From Duffyella gerundensis (lineage in GTDB: Bacteria; Pseudomonadota; Gammaproteobacteria; Enterobacterales; Enterobacteriaceae), in the NCBI RefSeq assembly GCF_001517405.1, contig NZ_LN907827.1, forward strand, positions 2,486,587 through 2,550,586: DNA of 64,000 nucleotides, in the 5' to 3' direction. The notes under the pieces were generated by a model. The model was not told where the DNA came from. It searched no databases and saw nothing but the letters and a program-made list of their open reading frames with translations. The translations under genes and the position numbers were made by a program. Positions 37,794-47,292 of this stretch are shown piece by piece (the first letter of the stretch is position 1; each line of letters opens with the position of its first letter).

Positions 37794-38927
37794 TCAGTAG
37801 GTGCGGATACGACTGATGCTCGACGTAATGTCATCAACGCCAGAGATGGTCGGCAGAAGCTGCGAAATCACGCGGTTCCAACGAGTCAGAGGTGTTGAGG
37901 TAACATAAACGATGTCATACGGCTCCAGCTGGAACTCGGTGCCCATGACCATCGCGGCGGCATCTTTGGTATTCAACTGATAGATGTTGGCGATTTTGGT
38001 GCGGTTGCTGCCTTTAATCGGACGGATAACAAATACGCCGGTGGCGTCAGCTAAGGTCTGATCGATGCCCTGCGCGCTACCAAGTGCTTCTGCCAGCGTC
38101 ATGCCGCTGCGATCCATCTTCAGGGTGGTCTGCTGCTTCACTTCACCCATGACGAAGATTTTCAGGTCATCGTTACGTGGAACAAACAGAATGTCGCCGT
38201 TATAGAGCAGGTGGTTCTGGCTCAGATCACCATTTTGCATCAGCGCCTGCAGCGAAATACGCTGCTCCTGACCGTTATGGGTCAGAATCACGTTACGCCA
38301 GTCAGCATCAGCGGCCAGGCCGCCAGCGGCGTTAACGGCGTCCAGAACGGTCAACGGCACGTTAGTGATCGGTTGCTGACCAGAGGTGGTCACGGAACCG
38401 GTCACGTAGGCTTTCTGCGAACGGAACGACGCCAGGCTGACATCAACCTGTGGGCTTTCGATGAACTGGGCCAGGCGACGGGCGATTTCTGTACGCACGT
38501 CGGTCACGGTACGACCCATCACGCGAACTTTGCCGATGTAAGGATAGAAAATAGTGCCGTCAGCGTGTACCCAGTTGCCGGTGTCGCTGGCGCTACGATA
38601 CTGACCTGCTGGCGTGGTTAACTCTGGGTGATCCCAGACGGTAACGTTGATCACGTCGCCCACACCAATGCGATATTCGTAGTTCTGAAGTTCCAGCTGC
38701 AGGCCGGGATTGTTTTGCGCAACCACTGGACGTGGACGCATAGATTCCACCAGACGCGGTGTCATCGGAAAGACGTTAACGTATTTATCAATATCGAAGT
38801 TGCTGTCTTGCTGCTGTATGACATCTTTACCACTGGTTGAAAGGTGCTGACCTGGTTCGATTGTGCACCCTGACAAAAAAGTGGCGGATACCAAAAGAGG
38901 TATCAATTTAGTTTTGATTGTAATCAT
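37794..38927 (-). CDS. wza: Outer-membrane polysaccharide export lipoprotein
   Basis: Forms the octameric outer-membrane channel for the exopolysaccharide. The 377-residue precursor has a lipoprotein signal (lipobox LSGC, Cys21). The polysaccharide export domain has [19 protein letters not shown] and is followed by SLBB-type repeats ([31 protein letters not shown] and IFVMGEV...[14 protein letters not shown]). The C-terminal segment [19 protein letters not shown] is the amphipathic helix that crosses the outer membrane as an α-barrel. It corresponds to AmsH. A 308-base gap with two inverted repeats separates it from the priming transferase gene. Confidence 0.97.
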   Translation of the reverse strand: MITIKTKLIPLLVSATFLSGCTIEPGQHLSTSGKDVIQQQDSNFDIDKYVNVFPMTPRLVESMRPRPVVAQNNPGLQLELQNYEYRIGVGDVINVTVWDHPELTTPAGQYRSASDTGNWVHADGTIFYPYIGKVRVMGRTVTDVRTEIARRLAQFIESPQVDVSLASFRSQKAYVTGSVTTSGQQPITNVPLTVLDAVNAAGGLAADADWRNVILTHNGQEQRISLQALMQNGDLSQNHLLYNGDILFVPRNDDLKIFVMGEVKQQTTLKMDRSGMTLAEALGSAQGIDQTLADATGVFVIRPIKGSNRTKIANIYQLNTKDAAAMVMGTEFQLEPYDIVYVTSTPLTRWNRVISQLLPTISGVDDITSSISRIRTY

Positions 38928-39235
38928 CTAGAATCATCGCTATCAGTAATTTGATTGATAGTGGCGAGAACGCCGCTGTGTTAGCGTCAAATGAGTATGC
39001 TTATCCACTCATACCCTGAAAAAGTGGGTCATTATCATTCGCTCCCTGGCTTTTTTACATTGTCGTCACGGAAAATGCCGACACTATAAGAGCACATTAT
39101 TTTTAGTTTGTGAGAAAATAATGTCTTTTCGGTATTCCGAGAACTCCAGCTCCTGCCAAAGACATTCCCAACACGGCTTACGTCTGCCACCTTCGCGTGC
39201 ATTAAGGCGTTGTAAACAACGCCTTTCCGTTGCGT
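38928..39235. other. Intergenic region between the priming transferase gene and wza
   Basis: No gene in 308 bases. It contains two exact inverted repeats. ACATTATTTT/AAAATAATGT (39094-39124) is AT-rich. AAGGCGTTG/CAACGCCTT (39204-39225) lies 11 bases after the stop of the upstream gene. Neither is followed by a strong U-run on the minus strand. It may hold a secondary promoter for wza or an attenuator. Confidence 0.55.
39204..39225 (-). terminator. Terminator-like hairpin after the priming transferase gene
   Basis: AAGGCGTTG (39204-39212) pairs with CAACGCCTT (39217-39225) around TAAA. On the minus strand it is followed by AATGCACGC, not a U-tract. Partial termination or mRNA processing are the likely roles. 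Confidence 0.45.
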
Positions 39236-40669
39236 TTAATACGCGCCGTCTCGCTTAAGAACCACACCGACCGTTTTGAACAGGATGGCGATGTCATTCC
39301 ATAAGGACCAGTTCTTCACATACCATGAATCGAAGTAGACGCGGGTTTCGTAATCAACATCATTACGGCCGCTTACCTGCCACAGGCCGGTCATACCCGG
39401 TTTGGCCATGTAGTAGTAATCGACATCACCCGCATAACGACTCAGCTCATCTTCAATCACCGGACGCGGACCCACCAGGCTCATTTCGCCACGCACCACG
39501 TTCCACAGTTGCGGCAATTCATCGAGGCTGGTTTTGCGAATAAAGTGACCGACTTTAGTGATACGCGGATCGTTTTTCAGTTTGAAGTCTTTATCCCATT
39601 CGGCGCGGGCGACCGGATCGGTGCGCAGCACCTCTTCCAGCACCTCTTTCGAGTTCACCACCATCGAGCGGAACTTAAGACACTTAAACTTACGACCATT
39701 GAGACCAACGCGTTCGTGACCGTAGATTGGTGCGCCGCCATCGCGAGAAACCAGGAAAATCAGTACGGCGAGCGCAGGCATCAGCATGGTCATGATCGCC
39801 AGCGCACCAACGATATCGAAAACGCGCTTAACGAAACGCGAGGTGCGTTTTGCCAGGTTGTTGTTCACACGCAGAATCATCACTTCATGGCTAAAGATAT
39901 AAGCCATGTCTGTGCCGTAAAGCGGTACGCCGCGCAGCGAAGGAATCACCGATACTGAACGACAGTTATGTTTGGCCAGCGTCTTCAGCCAGATATCACT
40001 GTACTGACTCTGCTCATATTCAACCGCAACGATAAACTGCGTTTCGCCATTAACACGCTGCCACAATGCATCTTCATTCTTCAGAATTGGCGCGCCGCAC
40101 AGCATGGTCTCTTCAGACGATTCGTCAACATCGTAGAAAGCGATAACGTTGAAGCCCATCACCTCTTCGCTTTGCAGCGCGAGGAAAGCTTCGCGGGCGT
40201 TTTTGCCGCTGCCAATAATGATGGTGTCTTTCTTCCACAGCTTGTAATGGTTAAGCACGCGTTTGGTAATGGCGCGGCCCAGTGGCAGCATAATCAGCAC
40301 CAGCAGCCAGGTGACTAACCAGACGTAGCGAGACATTTCCCATTTTGACAGAGCGGAAATCGACAGGTCGATGATGGCAAAAATAAAGACCGTACGTAAT
40401 ATTTCCTTGAGCTCGAACCAGAACGGCTTGCGGTAGGTGAAATGACGCAGGCGGACCCAGAACCAACCAATACAAATCACTGACAGACAGATGTGAGTCA
40501 GAATTTTCAGATTCAAATCTTTTTCGCTAATATTTGCCAGAGGATCGACCGGCAGCATATTTATTAACGACAACGCGATGAATAACGCTGCGTTAAAACA
40601 AATTAAATCTGAAAACGCCAACAACAATTTAGTAAATAAGCTTTTAAAAGTAATTTCATTATCGCGCAT
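39236..40669 (-). CDS. amsG: Undecaprenyl-phosphate sugar phosphotransferase (AmsG/WceG1/WbaP-like)
   Basis: Starts exopolysaccharide synthesis by transferring hexose 1-phosphate (galactose in amylovoran; also called wceG1 in stewartan loci) to undecaprenyl phosphate. The 477 residues include four or five N-terminal helices, a flavodoxin-like middle with [16 protein letters not shown], a re-entrant helix near [27 protein letters not shown] and the catalytic domain with [37 protein letters not shown] and [13 protein letters not shown]. The open frame extends 29 codons upstream. I chose the ATG at 40669 because the product then starts [11 protein letters not shown] and has the usual length. It is the first gene of the operon, downstream of JUMPStart. 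Confidence 0.93.
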   Translation of the reverse strand: MRDNEITFKSLFTKLLLAFSDLICFNAALFIALSLINMLPVDPLANISEKDLNLKILTHICLSVICIGWFWVRLRHFTYRKPFWFELKEILRTVFIFAIIDLSISALSKWEMSRYVWLVTWLLVLIMLPLGRAITKRVLNHYKLWKKDTIIIGSGKNAREAFLALQSEEVMGFNVIAFYDVDESSEETMLCGAPILKNEDALWQRVNGETQFIVAVEYEQSQYSDIWLKTLAKHNCRSVSVIPSLRGVPLYGTDMAYIFSHEVMILRVNNNLAKRTSRFVKRVFDIVGALAIMTMLMPALAVLIFLVSRDGGAPIYGHERVGLNGRKFKCLKFRSMVVNSKEVLEEVLRTDPVARAEWDKDFKLKNDPRITKVGHFIRKTSLDELPQLWNVVRGEMSLVGPRPVIEDELSRYAGDVDYYYMAKPGMTGLWQVSGRNDVDYETRVYFDSWYVKNWSLWNDIAILFKTVGVVLKRDGAY

Positions 40670-40876
40670 GTTTGACTCTTTTATTTTATTATCCCTGAAG
40701 CCCAGGACGTTTCTTAACATGATTATTCGCTTGACTGTTGACTCACGAATAAGCAATCAATCGATTCCGGGTTCACAGCAACGTTCATCAATGTCCGGCA
40801 AGATAGTGGTTGGTGACGCTTTATTAAGGCTAAACGGTGATTAATTCCTGCTAAATCAACAACAAACGATTTAAGG

Positions 40877-40914
40877 AACGCTACCGCCCCTGGCTTGTTG
40901 CTGCCACACTGCAT
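40877..40914 (-). promoter_or_regulatory. JUMPStart with ops element upstream of the EPS operon
   Basis: The minus strand reads CATGCAGTGTGGCAGCAACA and then AGCCAGGGGCGGTAGCGTT. The 12-base ops core GGCGGTAGCGTT lies at 40877-40888, 208 bases from the ATG at 40669. It is the second such element in the window and should recruit RfaH to let polymerase pass the internal terminators. Confidence 0.92.
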
Positions 40915-41064
40915 GGTAAATCCCGTTTTCATCTTGTCGCTGCTGGTGCTGCTCTGCCTGATGTGTAGTGGTTCAAACGTGGCTAACGTCACAATTCGTG
41001 AGATTAAGTGTGGTTTGAACACGGTTATGGCAACACAGGCACAGACATTTCCTTACTGGTTGCT

Positions 41065-41092
41065 ATACTAGTTATTACTGGCCTGTTTACAA
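41065..41092 (-). promoter_or_regulatory. Candidate sigma-70 promoter of the EPS operon
   Basis: On the minus strand TTGTAA (41092-41087) and TAGTAT (41070-41065) are spaced by 16 bases. Each matches its consensus in four of six positions. It lies between the RcsAB-like site and JUMPStart, as expected. Weak hexamers would fit an activator-dependent promoter. Confidence 0.3.
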
Positions 41093-41184
41093 GTAGGGCC
41101 CGTACTCCCTGCACTATTTTAGGAAAAAGACTACCACCCATTAGTACGGTCACCTTGCCAGCCCCCCAGAAATTTCTCTTAAGT

Positions 41185-41199
41185 TTCGGACTATTCGCC
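41185..41199 (-). promoter_or_regulatory. RcsAB-box-like site of the EPS operon
   Basis: The minus strand reads GGCGAATAGTCCGAA, matching 13 of 15 positions of TRVGAAWAWTSYGNR. It lies 516-530 bases upstream of the first ATG. In Erwinia amylovora the RcsAB site of amsG is also more than 500 bases upstream of the start. The core GAATAGTYCGA recurs at 24343-24352 before galF. Confidence 0.5.
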
Positions 41200-41440
41200 T
41201 TTGCATTTAACGCAAATTCTGGCGCCTCATTAAATCCTGTCAAAACTGCTGACATCTTAAATGCGCGCGGTAGAATGCTAAAGAATGATCGTTAAATTCA
41301 AAAGCAGTTAATTCTGAATAGTGATAATTGTTTTATCAGAATAGTCTCTCTCCATAATCTCTCCTTAGTTGAGGGAGGTTTGTTTACGGGCTAATAATTC
41401 ACTATCATCGGATAAAGCAGAATTCTATTATTAAGGTGTT

Positions 41441-43021
41441 ATGAACATGATTGAGTGGATCGCCGATCCTGGCATCTGGGCCGGTTTAGTCACGCTAATC
41501 GTTCTGGAACTGGTGTTAGGGATTGATAACCTCATTTTTATTGCGATCCTCGCAGAGAAGCTGCCTCCCGCACAACGAGACAAGGCTCGAATAATCGGCC
41601 TTTTACTCGCGCTGGTGACCCGGTTGGGCCTGCTGGCATCGCTCTCCTGGCTGGTTACACTAACAGAGCCGTTTTTCAGCCTGTTCCATCACGATTTTAG
41701 CGCCCGCGATCTCATTATGCTGTGCGGCGGTATCTTCCTGTTATTTAAGGCAACCATGGAGCTCAACGAGCGCCTTGAGGGCAAAGATGAGCAGGAGAAC
41801 GGCCAAAAGCGCGTCGCTAAATTCTGGCCGGTAGTGGCGCAAATTGTGGTGCTGGATGCCATTTTCTCACTCGATTCCGTGATCACCGCCGTGGGCATGG
41901 TGGAAGAACTTTCAGTGATGATGGCGGCCGTCACCGTGGCCATTTTGCTGATGTTACTCGCCAGCAAACCATTAACGCGTTTTGTTAATGGACACCCCAC
42001 TATTGTCATACTGTGCCTGAGCTTTTTATTAATGATTGGATTTAGCCTGGTGGCAGAAGGCTTCGGCTTTCACATTCCCAAGGGCTACCTCTATGCGGCG
42101 ATCGGCTTCTCGATTGTCATTGAAGGTCTCAACCAGCTGGCACAGTTTAATCGCCGACGCTTTCTCACCGCCGGTCAGCCGCTGCGAAAACGTACCACCG
42201 ATGCCGTAATGCGGCTGCTGCGTGGTTATCACGAGCAGGCCGAGCTAAATGCTGAGAATTCGCCGCTAGGTGGCAATGAGGCGCAGGCGATTTTTAATCA
42301 GCAGGAACGTGAGATGATCGCGCGCATGTTGGGCATGGGTCAGCGCACCATCAGCAGTATCATGACGTCGCGGCACGATGTAGAAAGTATCGATTTGCAG
42401 GCGGATCCGGCACATATCATGGCACAGCTGGATCGTAATCAGCACACGCGTCTGCTCATCACCGATGGCGAGCCGGAGCCGCTGGGCGTAGTGCACGTCA
42501 TCGACCTGCTGCACCAGGCGCTGCATGAAAGTTCACTGGATTTGCGTGCGCTGATTCGCCAGCCGTTGGTCTTCCCGGAGCGTCTGCCGCTGCTACAGGC
42601 GCTGGAACAGTTCCGCAATGCGCGCACCCATTTTGCATTTGTTGTTGATGAGTTTGGCTCGGTTGAAGGCGTGGTTACGCTCAGCGACGTGATGGAAACC
42701 ATCGCTGGCAGCCTGCCCAATGAGAGCGATGAACCTGACAGCGTCGATGCGCGTCACGATATTATTAAAAGCGACGACGGCGGCTGGATTGCCAATGGCC
42801 ATATGCCGCTCGATGATTTGGTGATGTTTGTGCCGCTGGATCTGGATGAAAAGCGCGAGTATCACACTATTGCCGGCTTGCTCATGGAGAATTTGCAGCG
42901 GATACCGCAGGAAGGCGAGGAAGTTAAGGTGGGCGACTATCTATTCCGCACCTTACAGGTCGAGAATCATCGGGTACAAAAAGTGGCCATTCAACCACAT
43001 CTTCTTACTGAATCAGACTAG
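41441..43021 (+). CDS. yegH: TerC-family membrane protein with CBS and CorC domains
   Basis: A 526-residue protein. The N-terminal ~230 residues form a TerC-type domain with about seven helices ([26 protein letters not shown], and [18 protein letters not shown] with the conserved acidic residues). A CBS pair follows (about 300-430, including [15 protein letters not shown] and [24 protein letters not shown]). A CorC/HlyC domain ends the protein ([16 protein letters not shown]). The role is probably metal-ion homeostasis, by analogy only. It sits next to the capsule locus as in E. coli. Translation may begin at the ATG at 41441 or, with better spacing from AAGG, at 41447. Confidence 0.92.
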   Translation: MNMIEWIADPGIWAGLVTLIVLELVLGIDNLIFIAILAEKLPPAQRDKARIIGLLLALVTRLGLLASLSWLVTLTEPFFSLFHHDFSARDLIMLCGGIFLLFKATMELNERLEGKDEQENGQKRVAKFWPVVAQIVVLDAIFSLDSVITAVGMVEELSVMMAAVTVAILLMLLASKPLTRFVNGHPTIVILCLSFLLMIGFSLVAEGFGFHIPKGYLYAAIGFSIVIEGLNQLAQFNRRRFLTAGQPLRKRTTDAVMRLLRGYHEQAELNAENSPLGGNEAQAIFNQQEREMIARMLGMGQRTISSIMTSRHDVESIDLQADPAHIMAQLDRNQHTRLLITDGEPEPLGVVHVIDLLHQALHESSLDLRALIRQPLVFPERLPLLQALEQFRNARTHFAFVVDEFGSVEGVVTLSDVMETIAGSLPNESDEPDSVDARHDIIKSDDGGWIANGHMPLDDLVMFVPLDLDEKREYHTIAGLLMENLQRIPQEGEEVKVGDYLFRTLQVENHRVQKVAIQPHLLTESD

Positions 43022-43037
43022 CCGGTATGATAATAAA

Positions 43038-43059
43038 CGGGCCGGAAATTTCCGGCCCG
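43038..43059. terminator. Bidirectional terminator between yegH and asmA
   Basis: CGGGCCGG and CCGGCCCG pair around AAATTT. The stem lies between two convergent genes, followed by AAAATTA on one side and TTTATTA on the other. Confidence 0.75.
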
Positions 43060-43064
43060 CAAAA

Positions 43065-44903
43065 TTATCGCTGGAGCTGTTTCTTTAGCTGCTGCGCTTT
43101 TTCATTACTCTGATTGCGATCTATCCACTGATTCAGGCGGCTTTTCGCTGCGTCCTCAACCTGTCTGCGCAACAGCTGATCCACCGGCAGGGAATATTGC
43201 AGACTCTGCCAGTTGCCGTAAATACGCAGCGGGATCGCCGATTCGGCCAGCGCAGCAATCAGGCGATCGTCGCCTTTCCAGCCACCGTTAATCTTCACCG
43301 CCAGCTGCATATCCAGCGCTTCGGTTGGCATCGTCACGGTGCCTGCACCGGTGAGCGACAGCTTTTGCGCCTCGCCATTGAGCTGGCTTAGCGTAATCAC
43401 GCCTTTATTCAACATCATCTTGCCGGAAAGCTGCTGGATGGTGCCGTCGGGCGACGCCTCATCGGCACTCAGACGATCGCTGCTGCGCGATATCGCACGT
43501 TGCACCATCTGAGGAATATTGAGCGTTGCGACCTGCAGATTTTGCACATTTGCCTGCGCACTGCCCTGCCAGCTATTTTTCGCCGCCATCATATCCAGAT
43601 CGGTGCCAGCCAGCTCACCGTTCAGCGTCAGCGTGCCATCCAGCGCCTGCGGCAACCGGAAGGCACGCAGCAGCGGCTTGATCGCCACCGTTTGCAGCTG
43701 CGGCTGCAGCGCAATTTTCGCCACCGGCTGGCGCACATCTACCGCACCCGGCAGAGAGAAGCGCCCTGCCCCCACCTGGCCACTAAAGGTATTCAGGCTA
43801 ATCTCGCCCGCCCGATTTTCTGCATCCAGCAGCACCGAATGCAGGTCGAGACCGCGCCAGCGCACCGCATCCAGCTTGAGATTAAGCAGCATGTGCATGC
43901 CTGTCAGCGGTGAACTGGCCCCGCTCCAGGATTTCTCTACCGCAATCACCGGCGGCCGGTTAGCTGCCGCGAGCTGCGCCGCCTGCGCCTGCTGTGACAC
44001 ACCGTCAATGTTGATGCCAAACAGCTTGTCCAGATCGAGCGTCGTCGCGTGTAACGCCACTTTCAGATCGGGCTGTATACCCCATTTCCCGCTGATTTCG
44101 CCGTTGAGCTGGCTGTCGTTCAGTGAGGCGACGATCTGCTGCAGTGAGAATTGCTGATTTTCTGCCTGCCAGCTGGCCATCATGCTCGCATCGCCTTTGA
44201 TGCCATCAGCCGGAATGCCCGCGCCGCTTAACTGCCATTGCAACGTATCAACGTTGCCGGACAGGCGGTGCGGATAGTCGGCGATTTTCATGTGGCCTTT
44301 TAGCGCCAGTTGCAGAGTGCGCTGATCGCGGCTCACCGAGGTGGCAACATCCAGCGCCGCCGACTGGCGACGATCCTGAGTCATATCGAGGTTAAGATTA
44401 CGAAAATTGATCTCTTCGCCGCCCGGCTGCTGCCAAATCAGCAGGCTGTCCACAATGCGCAAATGGCCAATATCATATTGCCAGCCGCTGGCGGGCTCGG
44501 CGGGCGTTGAGTCAGCCGGACCAATCGGGGCGTTTTGCGGACGCTGCCTTTCGCTGTCCGGCGTGGCACGGATCACGGCGTTTTTCAGCATCACCTGTTT
44601 CACGCTGAGCTGATGAGAGAACAGAGGTATCAGGCTGACGTCGAGACGCATATTTTCCGCGCTGACCATTGGCTGCGCAGCGCCCGGCGCGGTCAGCGAC
44701 ATGCGACCCGCCAGAATGCTGAGCTGCGGCCAGACGTGCCAGCGCAGATCGCCATCCAGCTTCAGCTGATAGCCACTGCGTTGTTGCACCTGTTTAACCA
44801 TGTAACCGCGGAAGTCATTGGGATTGACCAGCAGTACCAGCGCGGTCATGCCCGCCACTATCACCACTAGCAAAATGGCCAGCGTGGTTATCAATCTTCT
44901 CAT
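43065..44903 (-). CDS. asmA: AsmA, inner-membrane-anchored AsmA-like protein
   Basis: A 612-residue protein linked to outer-membrane assembly and LPS level. AsmA-like proteins are thought to form periplasm-spanning lipid conduits. It starts with a signal anchor (MRRLITTLAILLVVIVAGMTALVLLV), then NPNDFRGYMVKQVQQRSGYQLKLDGDLRWHVWPQLSI and a long β-rich body. The C-terminus LRIYGNWQSLQYSLPVDQLLR matches E. coli AsmA. The longest frame begins with TTG. I chose the ATG at 44903. It follows dcd in the conserved udk-dcd-asmA order. Confidence 0.96.
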   Translation of the reverse strand: MRRLITTLAILLVVIVAGMTALVLLVNPNDFRGYMVKQVQQRSGYQLKLDGDLRWHVWPQLSILAGRMSLTAPGAAQPMVSAENMRLDVSLIPLFSHQLSVKQVMLKNAVIRATPDSERQRPQNAPIGPADSTPAEPASGWQYDIGHLRIVDSLLIWQQPGGEEINFRNLNLDMTQDRRQSAALDVATSVSRDQRTLQLALKGHMKIADYPHRLSGNVDTLQWQLSGAGIPADGIKGDASMMASWQAENQQFSLQQIVASLNDSQLNGEISGKWGIQPDLKVALHATTLDLDKLFGINIDGVSQQAQAAQLAAANRPPVIAVEKSWSGASSPLTGMHMLLNLKLDAVRWRGLDLHSVLLDAENRAGEISLNTFSGQVGAGRFSLPGAVDVRQPVAKIALQPQLQTVAIKPLLRAFRLPQALDGTLTLNGELAGTDLDMMAAKNSWQGSAQANVQNLQVATLNIPQMVQRAISRSSDRLSADEASPDGTIQQLSGKMMLNKGVITLSQLNGEAQKLSLTGAGTVTMPTEALDMQLAVKINGGWKGDDRLIAALAESAIPLRIYGNWQSLQYSLPVDQLLRRQVEDAAKSRLNQWIDRNQSNEKAQQLKKQLQR

Positions 44904-44924
44904 CAAAACCGTCTTTACCTCTGC

Positions 44925-45506
44925 TTAATCTTTGTCGATACGACTGGCATCCGCGCCCTGCTGGCCTTTGTATTTGGCATCTTCACGGCGGTTGTACGGA
45001 CGCGCTGCCGGGCCGGAGAGCGGTTCAAAACTCAGTGCGCCAATCAGCATGCCCGGACGCAGCGCTAACGGCAGTTTACCGGAGTTAAAAAATTCCAGCA
45101 CGATGCGTCCCTGCCAGCCAGGATCGATACGATGCGCCGTCACGTGCACCATTAATCCCAGTCGCGCCAGTGAGGAGCGGCCATCGAGCCAGCCAACCAG
45201 ATCGTCCGGAATGGTCACGGACTCAAAGGTCACCGCCAGCGCCAGTTCGCCCGGATGCAGATAGAACGCTTCGCCTTCCGGCAGCACGATCTCATCGCTC
45301 ATTACCCGATCGAGTGCGGCGCTGACTTCCTGTTTAGGACCACTTAGATCGATGAACGCAGCGGTGTGGCCACGAAAGGTGCGAAACTGATTGCCAAGGC
45401 GCACATCCACCGTCGCGCCGTTAATGCGCTCAACCGGCGGCCGTGGCGTAATCTCCAGCTTACCGCTGTCCAGCCAGGCTTCAATGTCGCGGTCGCATAA
45501 TCTCAT
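44925..45506 (-). CDS. dcd: dCTP deaminase
   Basis: Deaminates dCTP to dUTP for thymidylate synthesis. The 193-residue protein starts [19 protein letters not shown]. It has FIDLSGPK, the active-site and nucleotide loop [36 protein letters not shown] with the catalytic Glu, and the C-terminal [16 protein letters not shown], all conserved. The frame opens 22 codons earlier. The ATG at 45506 has GGAG upstream and gives the family start. It follows udk. Confidence 0.97.
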   Translation of the reverse strand: MRLCDRDIEAWLDSGKLEITPRPPVERINGATVDVRLGNQFRTFRGHTAAFIDLSGPKQEVSAALDRVMSDEIVLPEGEAFYLHPGELALAVTFESVTIPDDLVGWLDGRSSLARLGLMVHVTAHRIDPGWQGRIVLEFFNSGKLPLALRPGMLIGALSFEPLSGPAARPYNRREDAKYKGQQGADASRIDKD

Positions 45507-45580
45507 CGCCTTACTCCAGGAATCTAATAGTGTAGTTAATGCTGGCACGATGCTGGCGTTGTTTGCCAGCACCTCGCCGT

Positions 45581-46222
45581 TTACTCAAAGAATTGATGGA
45601 TCTTTGCTTTCAGAATATCGATAGCGATGCGATTTTTCCCGCCGCGCGGCACGATAATGTCGGCATATTGCTTTGACGGATCGATAAACTGCAAAAACAT
45701 CGGCCGAACCGTTTTCTGATACTGCGCCATTACCGAATCCATTGAGCGACCGCGTTCGTTAACGTCACGCTTCATACGACGCATCAGGCAGATATCCAGC
45801 GGCGTATCGACAAAAATCGAGAAATTCATCTCGTTGCGCAGGCGGGCATCGGTGAGCAACAGAATGCCTTCCAGAATGATCACTTTTTTCGGCTTCAGCT
45901 GGATAGTTTCCGCGGTGCGCGTATGTTCAACGTAGCTGTAAACTGGCAGATCGATGGTCTCGCCTGATTTCAGCATTTGCAGATGTTGCAGCAGCAGATC
46001 GTGATCCATCGCGCTGGGATGGTCGTAGTTGGTTTTAACCCTTTCTTCCATGGTGAGATGGCTTTGGTCTTTGTAGTAGCAATCTTCGGGGATCACACCG
46101 ATATGCTCATCGCCAACCTGATCGCGAATTTCACGATAAAGCGTACTGGCGATTAAACTTTTACCTGATGCGGAGGCGCCTGCGATACCCACAATGACGC
46201 ACTGGTGAGACTTGTCAGTCAT
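45581..46222 (-). CDS. udk: Uridine/cytidine kinase
   Basis: Phosphorylates uridine and cytidine to the monophosphates in pyrimidine salvage. The 213 residues include the P-loop [11 protein letters not shown] near the N-terminus, the acceptor-binding ...[21 protein letters not shown] and YSYVEHTR, and the lid [17 protein letters not shown]. The protein matches E. coli Udk in length and layout. It is divergent from the PAP2-like gene. In E. coli yegE is the direct neighbour, so that gene is inserted here. Confidence 0.97.
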   Translation of the reverse strand: MTDKSHQCVIVGIAGASASGKSLIASTLYREIRDQVGDEHIGVIPEDCYYKDQSHLTMEERVKTNYDHPSAMDHDLLLQHLQMLKSGETIDLPVYSYVEHTRTAETIQLKPKKVIILEGILLLTDARLRNEMNFSIFVDTPLDICLMRRMKRDVNERGRSMDSVMAQYQKTVRPMFLQFIDPSKQYADIIVPRGGKNRIAIDILKAKIHQFFE

Positions 46223-46484
46223 AAATTAAAGACCTGATTACAGTATGACAAACCGGTAAGCGACGCAGAATTATACAGCGCTCACGATAGGTCAGGAGAT
46301 GAGAGGGTTATTTCGCGGCAATTATAGGGATTTCACCCTGTTGATGCCAGAAAAAGCGGCATCAGGTTTTTCAGAATATATCCTTTGGCGGGCTCGCTGT
46401 TTCACCGATAAACTGCATGCGACAAGATTCAGCGCCAGCCAATGCGGGTGCGGCAATCTATCATAACAACAATAAAGGTAAGAT

Positions 46485-47105
46485 ATGTCCTGGAAAACCC
46501 TCACTTATTTTGGTGACAGCATGTTGCTGATCCCCACAGCAATCATTATCGCCCTGGTCTTACCGTGGAAAAGCAGCAATCGGCACACGGTCTGGTACTG
46601 GATTTTCGCCTTCTGCCTCGCCGGATTTGTGGTCTCGGTGTCGAAAGTGCTGTTCCTTGGCTTTGGTATCGGCAGCGCCCGTTTCAATTTTACCGGCTTC
46701 AGCGGCCATAGCGCCATGTCCGCCACCCTGTGGCCGGTGATGCTGTGGCTGGTTTCCGGGCGCGCGACGCAACCCTGGCGCCGGTGCGCTATTGCCATTG
46801 GCTACCTGATTCCGCTAATGGTCGGCCTTTCACGCCTGGTGATTCATGCCCATTCCAAAAGCGAAGTGGTACTGGGCCTGCTGCTGGGCTTCTCCATCAG
46901 CACGACGTTTTTGCTCAGCCAGCGCCATACGCAGCTCAAAGGCTTTAGCCTCGGACAGATGTCAGCGGCATTGCTGCTGCCGTTGCTGCTGTTAGGGCAC
47001 GGCCGCATTGCGACCACGCAGCAGTTTCTGGCGCATTTGTCCGCCGATCTGGCCGGTATCGACAGGCCATGGACGCGTGCTGATCTGCTGAAACTGCGCC
47101 AGTAA
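46485..47105 (+). CDS. PAP2-like membrane phosphatase with atypical signature
   Basis: A 206-residue protein with about six helices. The lipid-phosphatase signatures are partly present: FSGHS at 72-76 (core SGH), and SRLVIHAHSKSE at 116-127, which fits SRx5Hx3D with Glu for Asp. The first signature (Kx6RP) is not intact. The nearest match is Lys54 to Arg66-Phe67. It might act on undecaprenyl pyrophosphate or phosphatidyl phosphates, or be inactive. AAAGGT precedes the ATG at 46485. It separates udk from yegE, which are neighbours in E. coli. Confidence 0.75.
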   Translation: MSWKTLTYFGDSMLLIPTAIIIALVLPWKSSNRHTVWYWIFAFCLAGFVVSVSKVLFLGFGIGSARFNFTGFSGHSAMSATLWPVMLWLVSGRATQPWRRCAIAIGYLIPLMVGLSRLVIHAHSKSEVVLGLLLGFSISTTFLLSQRHTQLKGFSLGQMSAALLLPLLLLGHGRIATTQQFLAHLSADLAGIDRPWTRADLLKLRQ

Positions 47106-47292
47106 TTGTCTGGCTGAAGGGTTCAATTGACCGAATAGAGGGCATTTGTGAATTCGGCCACGACAACGATTTTCAATATGCTAGCATGATCTGATAATCA
47201 TCAAACAGGGCGCATCTCGTCCGGCTGCCGGGCGCCTTTCCCCTGCCCTGGCGAGCGATCCCTCGCCTTAATGTCAGGTGCGTGCACATCTC

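Larger units (their letters stand above)
40670..41440. other. Divergent regulatory region of the EPS operon and yegH
   Basis: No gene in 771 bases. The minus-strand side carries, from far to near the EPS operon, an RcsAB-like site (41185-41199), a possible promoter (41065-41092) and JUMPStart/ops (40877-40914), giving a leader of 200 bases or more. The plus-strand side holds the yegH promoter and an inverted repeat ATTCTGA/TCAGAAT (41311-41342). The long leader agrees with amylovoran-type operons, where activator sites lie over 500 bases from the first gene. Confidence 0.7.

Noticed and set aside
41280..41294. AAAGAATGATCGTTA as RcsAB box
   Set aside because: Only 11 of 15 positions fit. The site at 41185-41199 fits better and lies at a distance closer to the known amsG site.
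41336..41350. TCAGAATAGTCTCTC as RcsAB box
   Set aside because: 11 of 15 fit, and the right half is poor. It is part of an inverted repeat close to yegH.
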